Assembly: GCA_963851025.1 (NCBI GenBank)
Contig: CAWKOA010000013.1
Span: 96,215 to 160,214, forward strand
Source of the DNA: RYN-230 sp963851025
GTDB taxonomy: Bacteria; Actinomycetota; Actinomycetes; Streptosporangiales; Streptosporangiaceae
DNA length: 64,000 nucleotides
Reading direction: 5' to 3'
Shown here piece after piece: positions 1-10,746 of the stretch (within the stretch, counting starts at the first letter, position 1; every line of letters begins with the position of its first letter). The position numbers and the translations under genes were made by a program. A model generated the notes under the pieces. The model made no database searches. It saw only the letters and a program-made list of their open reading frames with translations, and was not told the DNA's origin.

Positions 1-756
1 CACATCGTGGGCCGGCCTGGTCGCGGGCGGGAACGCGGACAGGACCGCTCCCCCCAGCCAGCCTCCCGGGCTGACCAGCAGGGCCCGGACCAGATCACCG
101 GCCGGGTCCGAGGAACCAACCGGCACGAAGACCGGGTCGGGCACCAGTCCCTTGCCCATGGGATCCAGGTAGTAGAGGTCGCGCGGCTGGTAGGCCAGCT
201 GGAACAGGTCTTTCGTGAGCATCAGCTCGCTGGAGGGCAGGGTGGCGATCCGCCACTGACGGTTCACCCGCTGCAGGATGAACTCCTGGTTCAGCTGCGC
301 CCGGCCGCGTTCCGCCGGGATGTACTGGCCGCTGGCGCTGACCTTGCCCAGCTCCTGCGCGCTGATCTCGACCACCGTGGTGTCCTGTGACCCGAACAGC
401 CGGTGGGTGGACGGGACCGCGGGCGGCTGGGCGATCACGGTCACCGCGGGCCCCGGGCCCGGCTGCCAGGACCGGCTGGCCGCCCTGGTCAGGTACTCGC
501 GGGCGATCGCGTGGCGGTCGCTGAAGTCAGCGCCCGCCAGCAGGAAGCCCTGGACGATCTGCGAGGGACTCCAGCCCGGGGTGGGCGGGGTCATGATCAC
601 CCCGCAGCAGTTCGTGCCCTGCTGCTCGCCGCCGGTGCCCGGCAGCGCGGTGTGCTGCAGCAGACCGCTGGTCGGCACGTTCCCGCAGCCCGCCGCCAGC
701 GTCATGCCCACCAGGGCGGCCGCGAGCCACCGGAGCAGCGGCCCGGCCTTAGCCAC
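1..756 (-). CDS. lpqB: Lipoprotein LpqB, partial (C-terminus beyond window)
   Basis: The minus-strand frame opens with GTG at 756, overlapping the mtrB stop by 8 bases, and runs off the window edge after about 252 codons. The N-terminus is a lipoprotein signal: hydrophobic LRWLAAALVGMTLAAGC, with the Cys at about residue 23 as lipidation site. What follows matches the start of LpqB, a GerMN-domain exported lipoprotein that in actinobacteria accompanies and modulates the MtrAB system. Position directly after mtrB supports the call. Only the first part, before most of the GerMN and propeller regions, is visible. Confidence 0.9.
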   Translation of the reverse strand, partial: MAKAGPLLRWLAAALVGMTLAAGCGNVPTSGLLQHTALPGTGGEQQGTNCCGVIMTPPTPGWSPSQIVQGFLLAGADFSDRHAIAREYLTRAASRSWQPGPGPAVTVIAQPPAVPSTHRLFGSQDTTVVEISAQELGKVSASGQYIPAERGRAQLNQEFILQRVNRQWRIATLPSSELMLTKDLFQLAYQPRDLYYLDPMGKGLVPDPVFVPVGSSDPAGDLVRALLVSPGGWLGGAVLSAFPPATRPAHDV

Positions 757-2824
757 TGACCGTGCCCGCGCTGCCCGGCCCCTCGGGCTCGGCCCCCGTC
801 CGCCGGGTTCCCGCCCGCCGGGTACCCGTGGGCTGGATTCCTGTGGGCTGGACTCCCGCGAGTCCGGCGCTGGTGAAGCCGGTGCCGCTGAACCCGGGGC
901 CGGCCAGCTCCGGGCCGACCAGGTCCGGGCCGGGCAGGTCGGGGTTCACCCGGAGAGGCAGCGCCGCGTGGATGAGCTCGGGGCCCGGCTCGGCCTCATC
1001 CGGCCCGAGCGGCAGCGGCGAGCCGGCCAGCTCCTGCCCGGCCGCCCGGGGCAGGGTCAGCCGGAAGACCGAGCCCTTCCCGCACTCCCCCCAGGCCTGC
1101 AGCCAGCCGTTGTGCAGCCGGGCGTCCTCGAGCGAGATGGCCAGGCCGAGCCCGGTACCGCCGGTGGTGCGGGCCCGCGCGGGGTCGGCCCGCCAGAACC
1201 GGTCGAACACCAGCTGCGCTTCGGCGGGCCCGAAGCCCACGCCATGGTCGCGGACGGCCACCGCCACCGCGTCCCGGTCCCCCGCCACGGTGACCACCAC
1301 GTCCCGGCCCTCGCCGTGCTCGACCGCGTTGTCCAGCAGGTTGCGCAGGATGCGCTCGACCCGGCGCCGGTCCACTTCGGCCACGCAGGGCTCGGGCGGC
1401 AGCCGGAAATCGATCCGGGTCCCCCGCCGGGCCGCGAGCTGCTCGGCGTCCGCGGCGGCGCGCCGGACCAGGTCGCACACGTCGGCGGACTCCGCGTCCA
1501 GCGTCGCCGCGTTCGCGTCGTACCGGCTGATCTCGAGCAGGTCCGCCAGCAGCGACTCGAAGCGCTCCAGCTGGCCTTCCAGCAGTTCCGCGGACCGGGC
1601 CGCGGCGGGCAGCAGCTGCTCGCGGGCCGCGAACAGCACGTCCGCCGCGATCCTGATCGTGGTGAGCGGGGTGCGCAGCTCGTGTGACACGTCGGAAACG
1701 AACTGCCGCTGCACCTTGGACAGCTCTTCCAGCTCGCGCAGCTTCTCCTGGAGGCTGGCCCCCATGTCGTTGAACGACCGGGCCAGCGCGGCCAGGTCAT
1801 CGGTGCCCCGGACCGGCATCCGCTCGTCCAGCTGCCCATCGGACAGCCGGCTGGCCGCCCCGGCCGCCTCCCGGATCGGGACCACGACCCAGCGGGTGAC
1901 CAGGGACACGATGCCGGCCAGCAGCGCGACCAGGGCCAGGCCGCCGAACAGCATGGCGTGCTGCACCAGGCTCAGCGTGGCCTGCTGCTGATCCAGCGGG
2001 AACAGGTAGTAGAGCTGGTCGTGCCCGTTGATCACGCCGCCGATCGCCAGCCCGGGGGCCGGCGCCCGGCCGTGCAGGTAACGCATGAGGGTCGGGGTGG
2101 ACCACAGCTGGTCCGTCCGGCCCTGCTGCTGTTCCCCGGTGACCTTGTCTCGCAGCGTCTTGGGGATGCTCTCCCAGCTGACGTTCTGGTTGCCGTAGGT
2201 GCCGCCGAACGCGGAGTCCGCCGACGGCTGGGCGAGGATCACCACGTCGAAGGTGTCGCCAGGCCCGCTCAGCCCCTGCAGCGTGGAGGCTAGTGAGAGC
2301 AGGGACTTCACCCGGTCCCCGGCCGAGCCCTCCAGCCCGGCGTCGTCCTTGGCCACGGCCAGGCCCTCAGCCAGCTGGTGCGAGCCTGACGTCCGCGCGC
2401 TGTTCAGCAGCCCGCTCTCGATCTGCTGGACCAGGAAGAACCCGAGCACGGTGACGACCACCACGCAGATCACCAGGGTCGTGGCGACCACGCGAAGCTG
2501 GAGTGAACGGTGCCAGCGGCGGCGCATCCGCGCCGCGACTACCCGGGACCGGCGGTCGAGCGTGCGCAGGGTACCGCGGACCCCGGGGGGCAGGCGGCGG
2601 GCGGCCCGCCGGACTAGCGGAGTGATCCGGGAGCCAGCGGGTGACGGGCCCAGGCCCCGGCCCGGAAGCACCGCCCCGGGATCCGCCGGAGCGCTCCCGG
2701 GCATGGTCACGCTGCCCGCGGCCAGCCCGCCTGCCGGGGCCCCGCCGACGGGCATGCCGGCCGCGGGCAGTCCGCTGCCGCGCGGCCCTAGCCCCGCCTC
2801 GCTGCTGCTCGCTGCCCCCTCCAT
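749..2824 (-). CDS. mtrB: Sensor histidine kinase MtrB
   Basis: Membrane sensor kinase partnering MtrA, controlling cell-wall and division genes in actinobacteria. Visible order: a disordered Gly/Pro/Ala-rich N-terminus (1-105), TM1 (about 111-133), an extracytoplasmic domain, TM2 (about 291-315), HAMP, the phosphoacceptor His near residue 381 in SDVSHELRTPL, an N box (NLLDNAVEHG, about 495-504) and the G box GGTGLGLAIS (about 555-564). The kinase fold ends near 592. A Pro/Gly-rich tail of roughly 95 residues follows, with repeated GPxLxGP-like and PTGxxPTG units. At 691 residues it is longer than mycobacterial MtrB (about 567), so a start inside the low-complexity N-terminus is possible. It is followed by lpqB with overlap. 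Confidence 0.95.
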   Translation of the reverse strand: MEGAASSSEAGLGPRGSGLPAAGMPVGGAPAGGLAAGSVTMPGSAPADPGAVLPGRGLGPSPAGSRITPLVRRAARRLPPGVRGTLRTLDRRSRVVAARMRRRWHRSLQLRVVATTLVICVVVVTVLGFFLVQQIESGLLNSARTSGSHQLAEGLAVAKDDAGLEGSAGDRVKSLLSLASTLQGLSGPGDTFDVVILAQPSADSAFGGTYGNQNVSWESIPKTLRDKVTGEQQQGRTDQLWSTPTLMRYLHGRAPAPGLAIGGVINGHDQLYYLFPLDQQQATLSLVQHAMLFGGLALVALLAGIVSLVTRWVVVPIREAAGAASRLSDGQLDERMPVRGTDDLAALARSFNDMGASLQEKLRELEELSKVQRQFVSDVSHELRTPLTTIRIAADVLFAAREQLLPAAARSAELLEGQLERFESLLADLLEISRYDANAATLDAESADVCDLVRRAAADAEQLAARRGTRIDFRLPPEPCVAEVDRRRVERILRNLLDNAVEHGEGRDVVVTVAGDRDAVAVAVRDHGVGFGPAEAQLVFDRFWRADPARARTTGGTGLGLAISLEDARLHNGWLQAWGECGKGSVFRLTLPRAAGQELAGSPLPLGPDEAEPGPELIHAALPLRVNPDLPGPDLVGPELAGPGFSGTGFTSAGLAGVQPTGIQPTGTRRAGTRRTGAEPEGPGSAGTVSG

Positions 2825-2897
2825 GGCCCTTCTTCACGCTGATCGGGACGCTGCCCCGTGCTGGCCGCCTGCGGCCTGGCCGGGGCGCGGCCCTTGA

Positions 2898-3584
2898 TCA
2901 GGCCGGTCCTGCCTTGTAACCCACGCCGCGTACGGTCACCACGATCTCCGGATGCTCCGGGTCCTTCTCGATCTTGGCCCGGAGCCGCTGCACATGAACG
3001 TTTACCAGCCGGGTGTCCGCCGCATGCCGGTAACCCCAGACCTGCTCCAGCAGAACTTCCCGGGTGAACACCTGGCGCGGCTTGCGGGCCAGCGCCACCA
3101 GCAGGTCGAACTCCAGCGGCGTCAGGCTGACCGGCCGCCCGTTGCGCTTGACCGAGTGCCCGGCCACGTCGATCTCGACGTCGACGATCTGCAGCATCTC
3201 GGGCGCCGGGTCATCGGTCCGGCGCAGCCTGGCCCGGACCCGCGCGATCAGCTCCTTCGACTTGAACGGCTTGACGATGTAGTCATCCGCACCGGATTCG
3301 AGTCCCAGGACCACATCGACGGTGTCGCTCTTGGCGGTGAGCATGACGATAGGCACACCGGATTCGGTGCGGATCTGCCGGCAGACGTCGATCCCGTCGA
3401 TACCTGGCAGCATCAGGTCGAGCAGCACGAGGTCGGGATGGGTGTCGCGGAACACCTCCAGCGCCTTGTCCCCGTCCGAGACGAAAGTGGGCTCGAATCC
3501 CTCGCCACGGAGCATGATGCCGAGCATCTCGGACAGGGCAGCGTCGTCATCGACGACGAGGACACGACCTTTCATGAGCCTCAT
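2898..3584 (-). CDS. mtrA: Response regulator MtrA
   Basis: OmpR/PhoB-family DNA-binding response regulator of 228 residues, the expected size. The receiver domain has the acidic pocket VVDDDAAL and the phosphoacceptor Asp in LVLLDLMLPG (about residue 56); the conserved Lys lies in DDYIVKPF. The C-terminal winged helix includes the usual HVQRLRAKIEKDPEHP and VRGVGYK segments. The ATG at 3584 shares ATGA with the mtnA stop; an internal ATG at 3575 gives the more typical start MKGRVLVVDDD, so the exact start is uncertain. mtrB begins about 73 bases downstream, consistent with a mtrA-mtrB-lpqB operon. Confidence 0.96.
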   Translation of the reverse strand: MRLMKGRVLVVDDDAALSEMLGIMLRGEGFEPTFVSDGDKALEVFRDTHPDLVLLDLMLPGIDGIDVCRQIRTESGVPIVMLTAKSDTVDVVLGLESGADDYIVKPFKSKELIARVRARLRRTDDPAPEMLQIVDVEIDVAGHSVKRNGRPVSLTPLEFDLLVALARKPRQVFTREVLLEQVWGYRHAADTRLVNVHVQRLRAKIEKDPEHPEIVVTVRGVGYKAGPA

Positions 3585-4681
3585 AGTTCCACGGAAACAT
3601 CGGTGAGGGCACTCTTCCGCTGAGCCGGAGGAGCACCTAGCAGACGTAGATTACCCGCAGTAACGGGCTTTGTGACACCACGTTCCGTCACCAGGGCGCT
3701 GACCAGGGCGGCAGGCGTGACGTCGAACGCAGGGTTATACGCTGCGCTGCCAGCGGGCGCGATCACCTGCCCGCCCAGGGTCGTCACCTCCTGGTCGCCG
3801 CGGTGCTCCACGACGATGTCACCGCCGGTCGCCGTGCCGAAGTCGATCGTGGAGACCGGCGCCACCACCACCAGCGGCACGCCATGGTGGCGAGCGAGCA
3901 CCGCGAGACTGTAGGTGCCGACCTTGTTGGCCACGCTGCCATCGGCGGCGATCCGGTCCGCCCCGGTGAGCACCACATCTACCGCGCCGCTGGCCAGCAG
4001 GCCGGCGGCCGCGGAGTCCGGCAGCACCGCATAGTCGATGCCCGCCCGCTGCGCTTCCCAGGCGGTCAGCCGGGCCCCCTGCAGCAGCGGGCGGGTCTCA
4101 TCCACCCAGAGCCGGGCCAGCCGCCCGGCCTGGTGCGCGGCCAGGATCACCGCGAAGGCCGTCCCGCCGCCCGCGGATACCAGCGCCCCGGTGTTGCAGT
4201 GCGTGAGCACCCGGGCGCCTTCTGGTATCAGGCTGAGGCCGTGCCGGGCCATCGCCGCGCTGGCGGCGGCGTCATCCGCCGCGATGGCCCGTGCCTCGGC
4301 CAGGGCAGCCGCGCGGGCAAGCCGTTGGAGATCCTGGGTGTGGGGGCGCGGACCGGGCGCGGCGGCGAGCGCGGCCTGGTAAGCGGCCAGCGCGCGGCGG
4401 GTGCCCCAGGCCAGGTTCACCGCGGTGGGCCGGGCCTCGCAGAGCAGCCGGGCCGCGGCGGCCACGTCATCGCCCCGGCAGGCGGCCAGCGCGACGCCGA
4501 ACGCGCCGGCCACGCCGAGTACCGGCGCGCCACGGATCACCAGGCGGCGGATGGCGTCCACCAGGTCGGGGACGTTTTCGCAGGTGACGACCTTTTCCTC
4601 GGCCGGGAGCCGGGTCTGGTCGAGGAGGGCGACGGCCGGCCCGCGGGGCGGGTCGAGCCACTGCAACGTGGGCACGCTCAT
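3581..4681 (-). CDS. mtnA: S-methyl-5-thioribose-1-phosphate isomerase MtnA
   Basis: Isomerises 5-methylthioribose-1-phosphate to methylthioribulose-1-phosphate in methionine salvage; eIF2B-like fold. Seen: VIRGAPVLGVAGAFG near the N-terminus, THCNTGALVSAGGGTA with the catalytic-type Cys, and VLTGADRIAADGSVANKVGTY with the conserved Asp. The start chosen is the ATG at 4681 (MSVPTLQWLDP); the frame is open further upstream to 4831, but that part is Arg/Pro-rich and unlike the family. This gives 366 residues, a normal length. The stop overlaps the mtrA start (ATGA), suggesting cotranscription with the two-component operon. Confidence 0.94.
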   Translation of the reverse strand: MSVPTLQWLDPPRGPAVALLDQTRLPAEEKVVTCENVPDLVDAIRRLVIRGAPVLGVAGAFGVALAACRGDDVAAAARLLCEARPTAVNLAWGTRRALAAYQAALAAAPGPRPHTQDLQRLARAAALAEARAIAADDAAASAAMARHGLSLIPEGARVLTHCNTGALVSAGGGTAFAVILAAHQAGRLARLWVDETRPLLQGARLTAWEAQRAGIDYAVLPDSAAAGLLASGAVDVVLTGADRIAADGSVANKVGTYSLAVLARHHGVPLVVVAPVSTIDFGTATGGDIVVEHRGDQEVTTLGGQVIAPAGSAAYNPAFDVTPAALVSALVTERGVTKPVTAGNLRLLGAPPAQRKSALTDVSVEL

Positions 4682-4881
4682 GATCTGAGTCTGCCCCCCG
4701 GCGGGGGTCAGGTCGACGCGACGGGCACGGGTCCGCGCAGGCCAGGGCCAGGCCCCGCGCGGTTCCGCTGGCTGGACTTCATGACACCCCGGCTTCGTGC
4801 GAGTATGGGCGCCAGCGGGGACGGGGGGCAAGCCCGGCTATCGGCGAGCAGTTCGGCGGCCGCGTGCCGCGAAGGAGAACC

Positions 4882-6303
4882 ATGACAGACAGTCCGTCGT
4901 CGGACGCGCCAGGGGACGGGCAGGCCCAGCGGCCCCAGCCATGGTTCCCGCCCGGCGGCGGATACGGCCCGGGCAGCCCGCCAGCGGCAGGCCCGGGCCA
5001 GCCCGGCCCGGGCCAGGCCGGGCCACAGGCCAGCCGCGGCACGGGCCAGGCCGATCCGCCTGGCTGGCCGGGGTGGGGCCAGCCCGGCTCCGCGCCGCCC
5101 GGCTCCGCACCGCCCGGCTACGGGCAGCAGGGATACGGGCCGCCCGGCCCTGGCCAGCCAGGGTACGGCCAGCAGGGATACGGCCAGCAGGGATACGGGC
5201 AGCCGCCCCCCGGCCAGTGGCCGCGCTACGGTGAGGCCGCGCCCAAGCCCGGCGTGATCCCACTCCGGCCGCTGGGCGTGGGCGAGATCCTGGACGGGGC
5301 GTTCGCCTCCATCCGCCGCAACCCCAAAGCCATCCTGGGCCTCGCCGCCATAGTCATGACGATCTCGGCGGTCATCTCCGCCACGATCACCCGGACGCTG
5401 CTCAACCTGGGCGGCCTCAACCTGCCCAGCCCGGGCCAGCAGCTGACGACGGCCCAGGCCACGCACCTGCTGGGCCGGGCCGTCGCGGTGCTGGTGCCCG
5501 CGTTCGCGCTGACCGTGCTGCTGACCTTCATCGTCCAGGCCATCCTGGCCGGGCTGCTCGCCCCGATCATGGCCCGCGGGGTCAGCGGCCAGCAGATCAG
5601 CGCCGGGGACGCCTGGCGGGTCACCCGCCCGCGGCTGCCCAGCCTGCTGCTGGCCACGCTGCTGGTGCTGCTGGCCGGGCTCGGGCCGCTGCTGATCCTC
5701 GGCCTCCTGGTGGCCATCGCCGCCGTGGCTGGCTCACCTCCGGTGGTGTACGGGCTCCTGGTGCTGCTCGGGCTCGTGGCCCTGGTGCTCACCATCTGGT
5801 TCTCGACCATGCTCAGCCTGGTCACGCCGGTCGTGGTGCTGGAGAACCAGGGCCCCGCCCGGGCCCTGGCGCGGTCCTGGCGGCTGGTGACCCGGAGTTT
5901 CTGGCGGGTGTTCGGCATCACGCTGCTGGCCGGGATCATCGTGGCCATCGCGGGCGGCATCCTGCAGCTCCCGTTCAGCGTCCTGGGCGCGGTGGCAGGC
6001 GGCGGCATCGGCGGGACCATCGTCATCGTGATCGGCACCATCGCGGCGGGCACCGTGACCCGGCCGATCACCGCCGGGGTGACCGTCCTGCTCTACGTGG
6101 ACATGCGGATGCGCAAGGAAGGCCTGGACCTGGCGTTGCGGACCGCGTCGGGGACTGGCCAGGCGGGAAACGGCCAGCCGGGGACGGGCCAGCCGGGCAG
6201 CGGCCCGCTCGGCGACGACTTCGCCACCGTATGGCGGCCGCCGTCGGCCAGCCCGGCGCCGGGCACCCCTCCCACGGCCGCGGGGGCCCCGCCGCCGTGG
6301 TGA
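4882..6303 (+). CDS. Multi-span membrane protein with Gly/Pro/Gln repeat N-terminus
   Basis: Start ATG at 4882 follows a GAAGGAG ribosome site. Residues 1 to about 125 are disordered and contain repeats of QQGYG/GYGQ and GPGQ type. A predicted membrane region then begins with LGVGEILDGAFASIRRNPKAI and contains about six hydrophobic segments, ending near residue 420. A second short GTGQPG repeat lies before the C-terminus. The LRPLGVGEILDGAF opening resembles actinobacterial proteins annotated as having a glycerophosphodiester phosphodiesterase membrane domain, but no enzymatic domain is present. It heads the DUF4129-DUF4350-MoxR-DUF58 cluster; its stop overlaps the next start. Function unknown. 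Confidence 0.85.
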   Translation: MTDSPSSDAPGDGQAQRPQPWFPPGGGYGPGSPPAAGPGQPGPGQAGPQASRGTGQADPPGWPGWGQPGSAPPGSAPPGYGQQGYGPPGPGQPGYGQQGYGQQGYGQPPPGQWPRYGEAAPKPGVIPLRPLGVGEILDGAFASIRRNPKAILGLAAIVMTISAVISATITRTLLNLGGLNLPSPGQQLTTAQATHLLGRAVAVLVPAFALTVLLTFIVQAILAGLLAPIMARGVSGQQISAGDAWRVTRPRLPSLLLATLLVLLAGLGPLLILGLLVAIAAVAGSPPVVYGLLVLLGLVALVLTIWFSTMLSLVTPVVVLENQGPARALARSWRLVTRSFWRVFGITLLAGIIVAIAGGILQLPFSVLGAVAGGGIGGTIVIVIGTIAAGTVTRPITAGVTVLLYVDMRMRKEGLDLALRTASGTGQAGNGQPGTGQPGSGPLGDDFATVWRPPSASPAPGTPPTAAGAPPPW

Positions 6304-7022
6304 CCGCCGGGGGGCCGATCGGCTCCCTGACCGGCCGGGCGGCCGGGCAGCGACTGGCCCGCGCCGAGCTCTCCAAGGCCATCTACCATCCGCACGAGCC
6401 ACTGACCCAGCGGATCCTGAACGCGATCGGCGACCTGCTGAACGACCTGTCCCGGGCCGGCCAGGCGTTCCCGGGCGGCTGGTGGGCGGCGGTCGCGCTG
6501 GCCGCCCTGCTGGCCACGGTCATCACCGTGGTGCTGAGCCGGACCGGGCCGCTGGCCCGGTCCCGCCGGGCCGCGGGCCAGCTGCTGGCCGGCTCCGGCC
6601 CGCTCAGCGCGGCTGATCACCGGCTGCGGGCCGGCCGCCTGGCCGCCGCGGGCGACTTCGCCGGGGCCACCGCGGAACATGTCCGGGCCATCGCCCGTGA
6701 ACTCGACGAGCGGGCCGTGCTCACGCCGCGGGCCGGGCGCACCGCGAACGAGATGGCCGAGGAGGCCGGGGCGGCGCTGCCGGCCGAGGCGGCCGCGCTG
6801 CGCGGCGCGGCCCTCATGTTCGACGACATCTGCTACGGCGGGCGGCCTGGCACCCAGGAGGGCTACACGCTGGTCCGCGAGCTGGACACGCGGATCAGCG
6901 CGGCCGTCCCGAAGCCCGGCGCCGTCCTGGCCGGAGCCGGAGCGGGGGCGGCAGCCGGAGCGGGGGCAGGTCCTGGGACGGCCGCCGGCGGCAGCGGAAC
7001 GCACCCGGGCGGAGTGAGATGA
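6300..7022 (+). CDS. DUF4129 domain membrane protein
   Basis: GTG at 6300 overlaps the upstream stop as GTGA, giving 240 residues. One transmembrane segment lies at about residues 55-78 (WWAAVALAALLATVITVVL). The cytoplasmic part has the DUF4129 pattern: ADHRLRAGRLAAAGDF, then an ERAVLTPRAGRTANEMAEEAG helix and FDDICYGGRP. The C-terminus is Gly/Ala-rich. DUF4129 proteins sit beside MoxR and DUF58 genes in actinobacteria and are sometimes compared with transglutaminase-associated membrane proteins; a biochemical role is not established. The stop overlaps the next ATG (ATGA). Confidence 0.85.
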   Translation: MTAGGPIGSLTGRAAGQRLARAELSKAIYHPHEPLTQRILNAIGDLLNDLSRAGQAFPGGWWAAVALAALLATVITVVLSRTGPLARSRRAAGQLLAGSGPLSAADHRLRAGRLAAAGDFAGATAEHVRAIARELDERAVLTPRAGRTANEMAEEAGAALPAEAAALRGAALMFDDICYGGRPGTQEGYTLVRELDTRISAAVPKPGAVLAGAGAGAAAGAGAGPGTAAGGSGTHPGGVR

Positions 7023-8377
7023 CCGGCCCGGCGCCGGTCCTGACCGGGCCGGGTCCAGGTCCGGCCGCGCCGGGAACCCTCGGTCCGGCCACGCCCGGGC
7101 CCGCCGGCCCGGCGGTCCCGCCGGCCGGCATCCCCGCCGCCGGGCGGCGCGCTGCACCGCTGGCGGGCCCCGCTCACCGTGCTGGCGCTGGTCCTGCTGG
7201 GCGGAATCGTGATCGCCCTGCTCAGGCCGTCCCCGTCCACCACCGGCTACCTCGATCCCGGCAATCCCGGCTCGCAGGGCACCCGGGCGCTGGCCGCCCT
7301 CCTGGCCCAGCGCGGGCAGCCGGTGATCCGGGCGGACAGCGTGCCCGCGGCCCTGGCGGCCGCCCGCGCCCCGGCCCCCGGCGCTGGCCTTGCGGCCCGC
7401 CCCGGCCGCAGCCCGGCGCTGGTCATCACCAGCCCCTACCTGCTCAGCCCGGGCCAGCTGGGTGAGCTGGCCCGGCTGCCCGGGAACCTGATGGTGGCCG
7501 AGCCGGACAGCGCCGTGCTCGCCGCCCTGAACGCCCGGACCACGGGATCCGCCGGAACCACGGGACCCGCCGGAAGCACGGGACCCGCCGGAAGCACGGG
7601 CGCACCGCGGGTCACGGTGGCGGGCGCCGACGAGGTCCGCACGGTCCAGCCGGGCTGCACCCTGGCCGCGGCGACCGTGGCGGGGGACGCCGCCATGGGC
7701 GGGGTGCTGATGCGGGTCCGCGGCACTGCCCCGGGCGCGGGCGGCGGGCAGTGTTACCCGGTGGACGGCCACCCCAGCCTGGTCCGCTACCTGGCCGGGG
7801 GCCGCCTGGTCACGCTGCTGGGCAGTGGCGTGCCGCTGACCGACGCGGCCCTGGCCCACGACGGGAACGCCGCCCTGGCGCTGAACCTGCTGCGCGGCAG
7901 CCCGCGCATCGTCTGGCTGGTGCCCAGCCCGGCGGCCGCCAGCGCGGCCGGGCAGAAATCCCTGTTCCAGGAGATCCCCGGGCCGGCTTACCTGGTGACG
8001 CTGCAGCTGTTCATCGCGGCCGGCCTCGCGGCGTTGTGGCGCACCCGGCGGCTCGGCCCGCTGGTCGCCGAGCCGCTTCCGGTGGTGGTCCGCGCGTCGG
8101 AGACCGTGGAGGGCCACGGCCGGCTATACCGGTCCCGGCGGTCCCGCGGCCGGGCCGCCGAGGTGCTGCGCGACGCGGCCCGGCACCGGATCACGGCCCG
8201 GCTCGCGCTCCCGGGCGACGCGGACGCCGGCGCGGTCTGCGCGGCGGTGGCCGCGCTGACCGGGCGCGAGCCCGGCGCGGTCCGGGACATCCTGTACGGG
8301 CCGGCCCCGCGCGACGATGCGGCGCTCGTCGCGCTGGGGCAGGACATTGACGCTCTCGAGGGAGAGGTACGCACCCA

Positions 8378-8381
<4 letters not shown>
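7019..8381 (+). CDS. DUF4350 domain protein, frameshifted near the N-terminus
   Basis: ATG at 7019 overlaps the upstream TGA and starts a Pro/Gly-rich leader (MTGPAPVLTGPG). About 7140-7165 the conserved frame changes: the hydrophobic helix LTVLALVLLGGIVIALL and the rest lie one frame over, open to 8381. An alternative is a GTG start at 7179 inside that helix, which would leave no cytoplasmic leader; a one-base indel is more likely. The extracytoplasmic part contains DUF4350-like segments (GTRALAALLAQRGQPV, LVITSPYLLSP, GNAALALNLLR), followed by a second TM (YLVTLQLFIAAGLAALW) and a cytoplasmic tail. A (GPAGST)n repeat lies near 7545-7600. The stop overlaps the MoxR GTG. Confidence 0.8.
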
Positions 8382-9376
<995 letters not shown>

Positions 9377-9388
9377 GCCCGGGAATCG

Positions 9389-10682
9389 ATGGCGCTGACT
9401 GGCCGCGCGGCCGCGGCGGCGCTGCTCGGCGCCCTGGTCGTGCTGGCCTTCCGGACCTGGGCCGGCCCTGCTGGCCGTCAACGCCGTGCTGCTCGCCGCG
9501 ATCGTCGCCGACCTGCTGCTGGCGGCCAGCGTGCGGCGGCTGCAGATCACCCGGTCCGGCGATACCCGGGTGCTGCTGGGCGAGTCCGCCCCGGTCGCGG
9601 TGACCGTGCGCAACCCGGGGCGGCGGCCGCTGCGGGCCCAGGTACGCGCCGCCTGGCCGCCGAGCGCGCACGCCGAGCCGGGCCACCTGGCCGTCACCGT
9701 CGCGGCGGGCGGCCAGGCCACGGTGGCCAGCACGCTCACCCCGGACCGGCGGGGCGACAAGCGGTCCGCCTCGGTCATCGTGCGCTCGTCCGGTCCTCTG
9801 GGGCTGGCCGCCCGGCAGGGCCGGCACACCGCGGTGTGGAGCGTACGGGTGCTGCCGCCGTTCGGCAGCCGCAGGCACCTGGGCGAGAAGCTGTCCCAGC
9901 TGCGCCAGCTCGACGGCCAGCACCGCTCGCTGCTGCGCGGGCCGGGCACCGAGTTCGACTCGCTGCGCGAGTACGTCATCGGCGACGACGTCCGCTCGAT
10001 CGACTGGCGGGCGGCGGCCCGCCGGGGTGACGTGATGGTCCGGACCTGGCGGCCCGAGCGCGACCGGCGGATCCTCGTCGTGCTGGACACCGGGCGGACG
10101 TCGGCGGGCCGGGTCGGCGGCATCCCCCGGCTGGACGCGTCGATGGACGCCACGCTGCTGCTGACCGCGCTCGCCTCCCGGGCCGGGGACCGGGTCGACC
10201 TGATCGCGTTCGGCCGCCGGGTCCGGGCCCGGGTCATGGGCGCCCCCCGGTCATCCGTGCTGGCCTCGTTCACCACGGCCATGGCGCCGCTGGACGCGGA
10301 GCTGGCTGAGACCGACATGGCGGCGATGGTCAGCGCGGTGCTCACCGTGGCCCGGCACCGCTGCCTGGTGGTGCTGCTCACCGACCTCAACCCGGCCGTG
10401 ATCGAGGAGGGCCTGCTGCCCCGGCTGGGCCCGCTGGTGTCCCGGAACACGGTCATGATCGCGGCGGTGGCCGACCCGCGGGTGGCGGAGATGGCCGCCG
10501 CCCGGGGCGATGCGGGCCGCCTGTACGACGCGGCCGCGGCCGAGGGCGCGCAGGCCCAGCGGCAGCGGATCTCGGCCCTGCTGCGGCGGCACGGCGTCAG
10601 CGTGATCGACGCCCCGCCGGACCGGCTGCCGTCCGCGCTGGCCGACGCCTACCTGGAGCTCAAGGCCCGCGGCCGCCTCTGA
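9389..10682 (+). CDS. DUF58 (VWA-like) protein, one apparent frameshift
   Basis: The expected N-terminus MALTGRAAAAALLGALVV starts at ATG 9389; about 9455-9480 the frame shifts by one, and the continuation (LLAVNAVLLAAIVADLLLA, then RRLQITRSGDTRVLLGE) is open to 10682. The DUF58 signature is clear: GTEFDSLREYVIGDDVRSID then WRAAARRGDVMVR (near 9950-10040), followed by a VWA-like half (RILVVLDTGRTSAG, VVLLTDLNPAVIEEG). It is probably anchored by two N-terminal TM helices. DUF58 proteins pair with MoxR ATPases, which is the gene immediately upstream. Confidence 0.88.
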
Positions 10683-10706
10683 CGATCTATTTTCCCTAAC
10701 GGCTTG

Positions 10707-10722
10707 CCCGGCGCAGGCCGGG
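10707..10722. terminator. Short GC hairpin between convergent genes
   Basis: A 6-bp perfect stem (CCCGGC / GCCGGG) with a 4-base loop lies between the DUF58 stop (10682) and the SpoIIM stop (10747), which converge. No clear T-tract follows on either side. It is a plausible but weak bidirectional terminator. Confidence 0.35.
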
Positions 10723-10746
10723 CCGGACGGGGAATCAGCCGTCCCG

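Noticed and set aside
278..1687. Long plus-strand open frame opposite lpqB/mtrB
   Set aside because: It is antisense to clear mtrB and lpqB coding sequence and its product is Arg/Pro/Gly-rich without recognisable domains, as expected for shadows in very GC-rich DNA.
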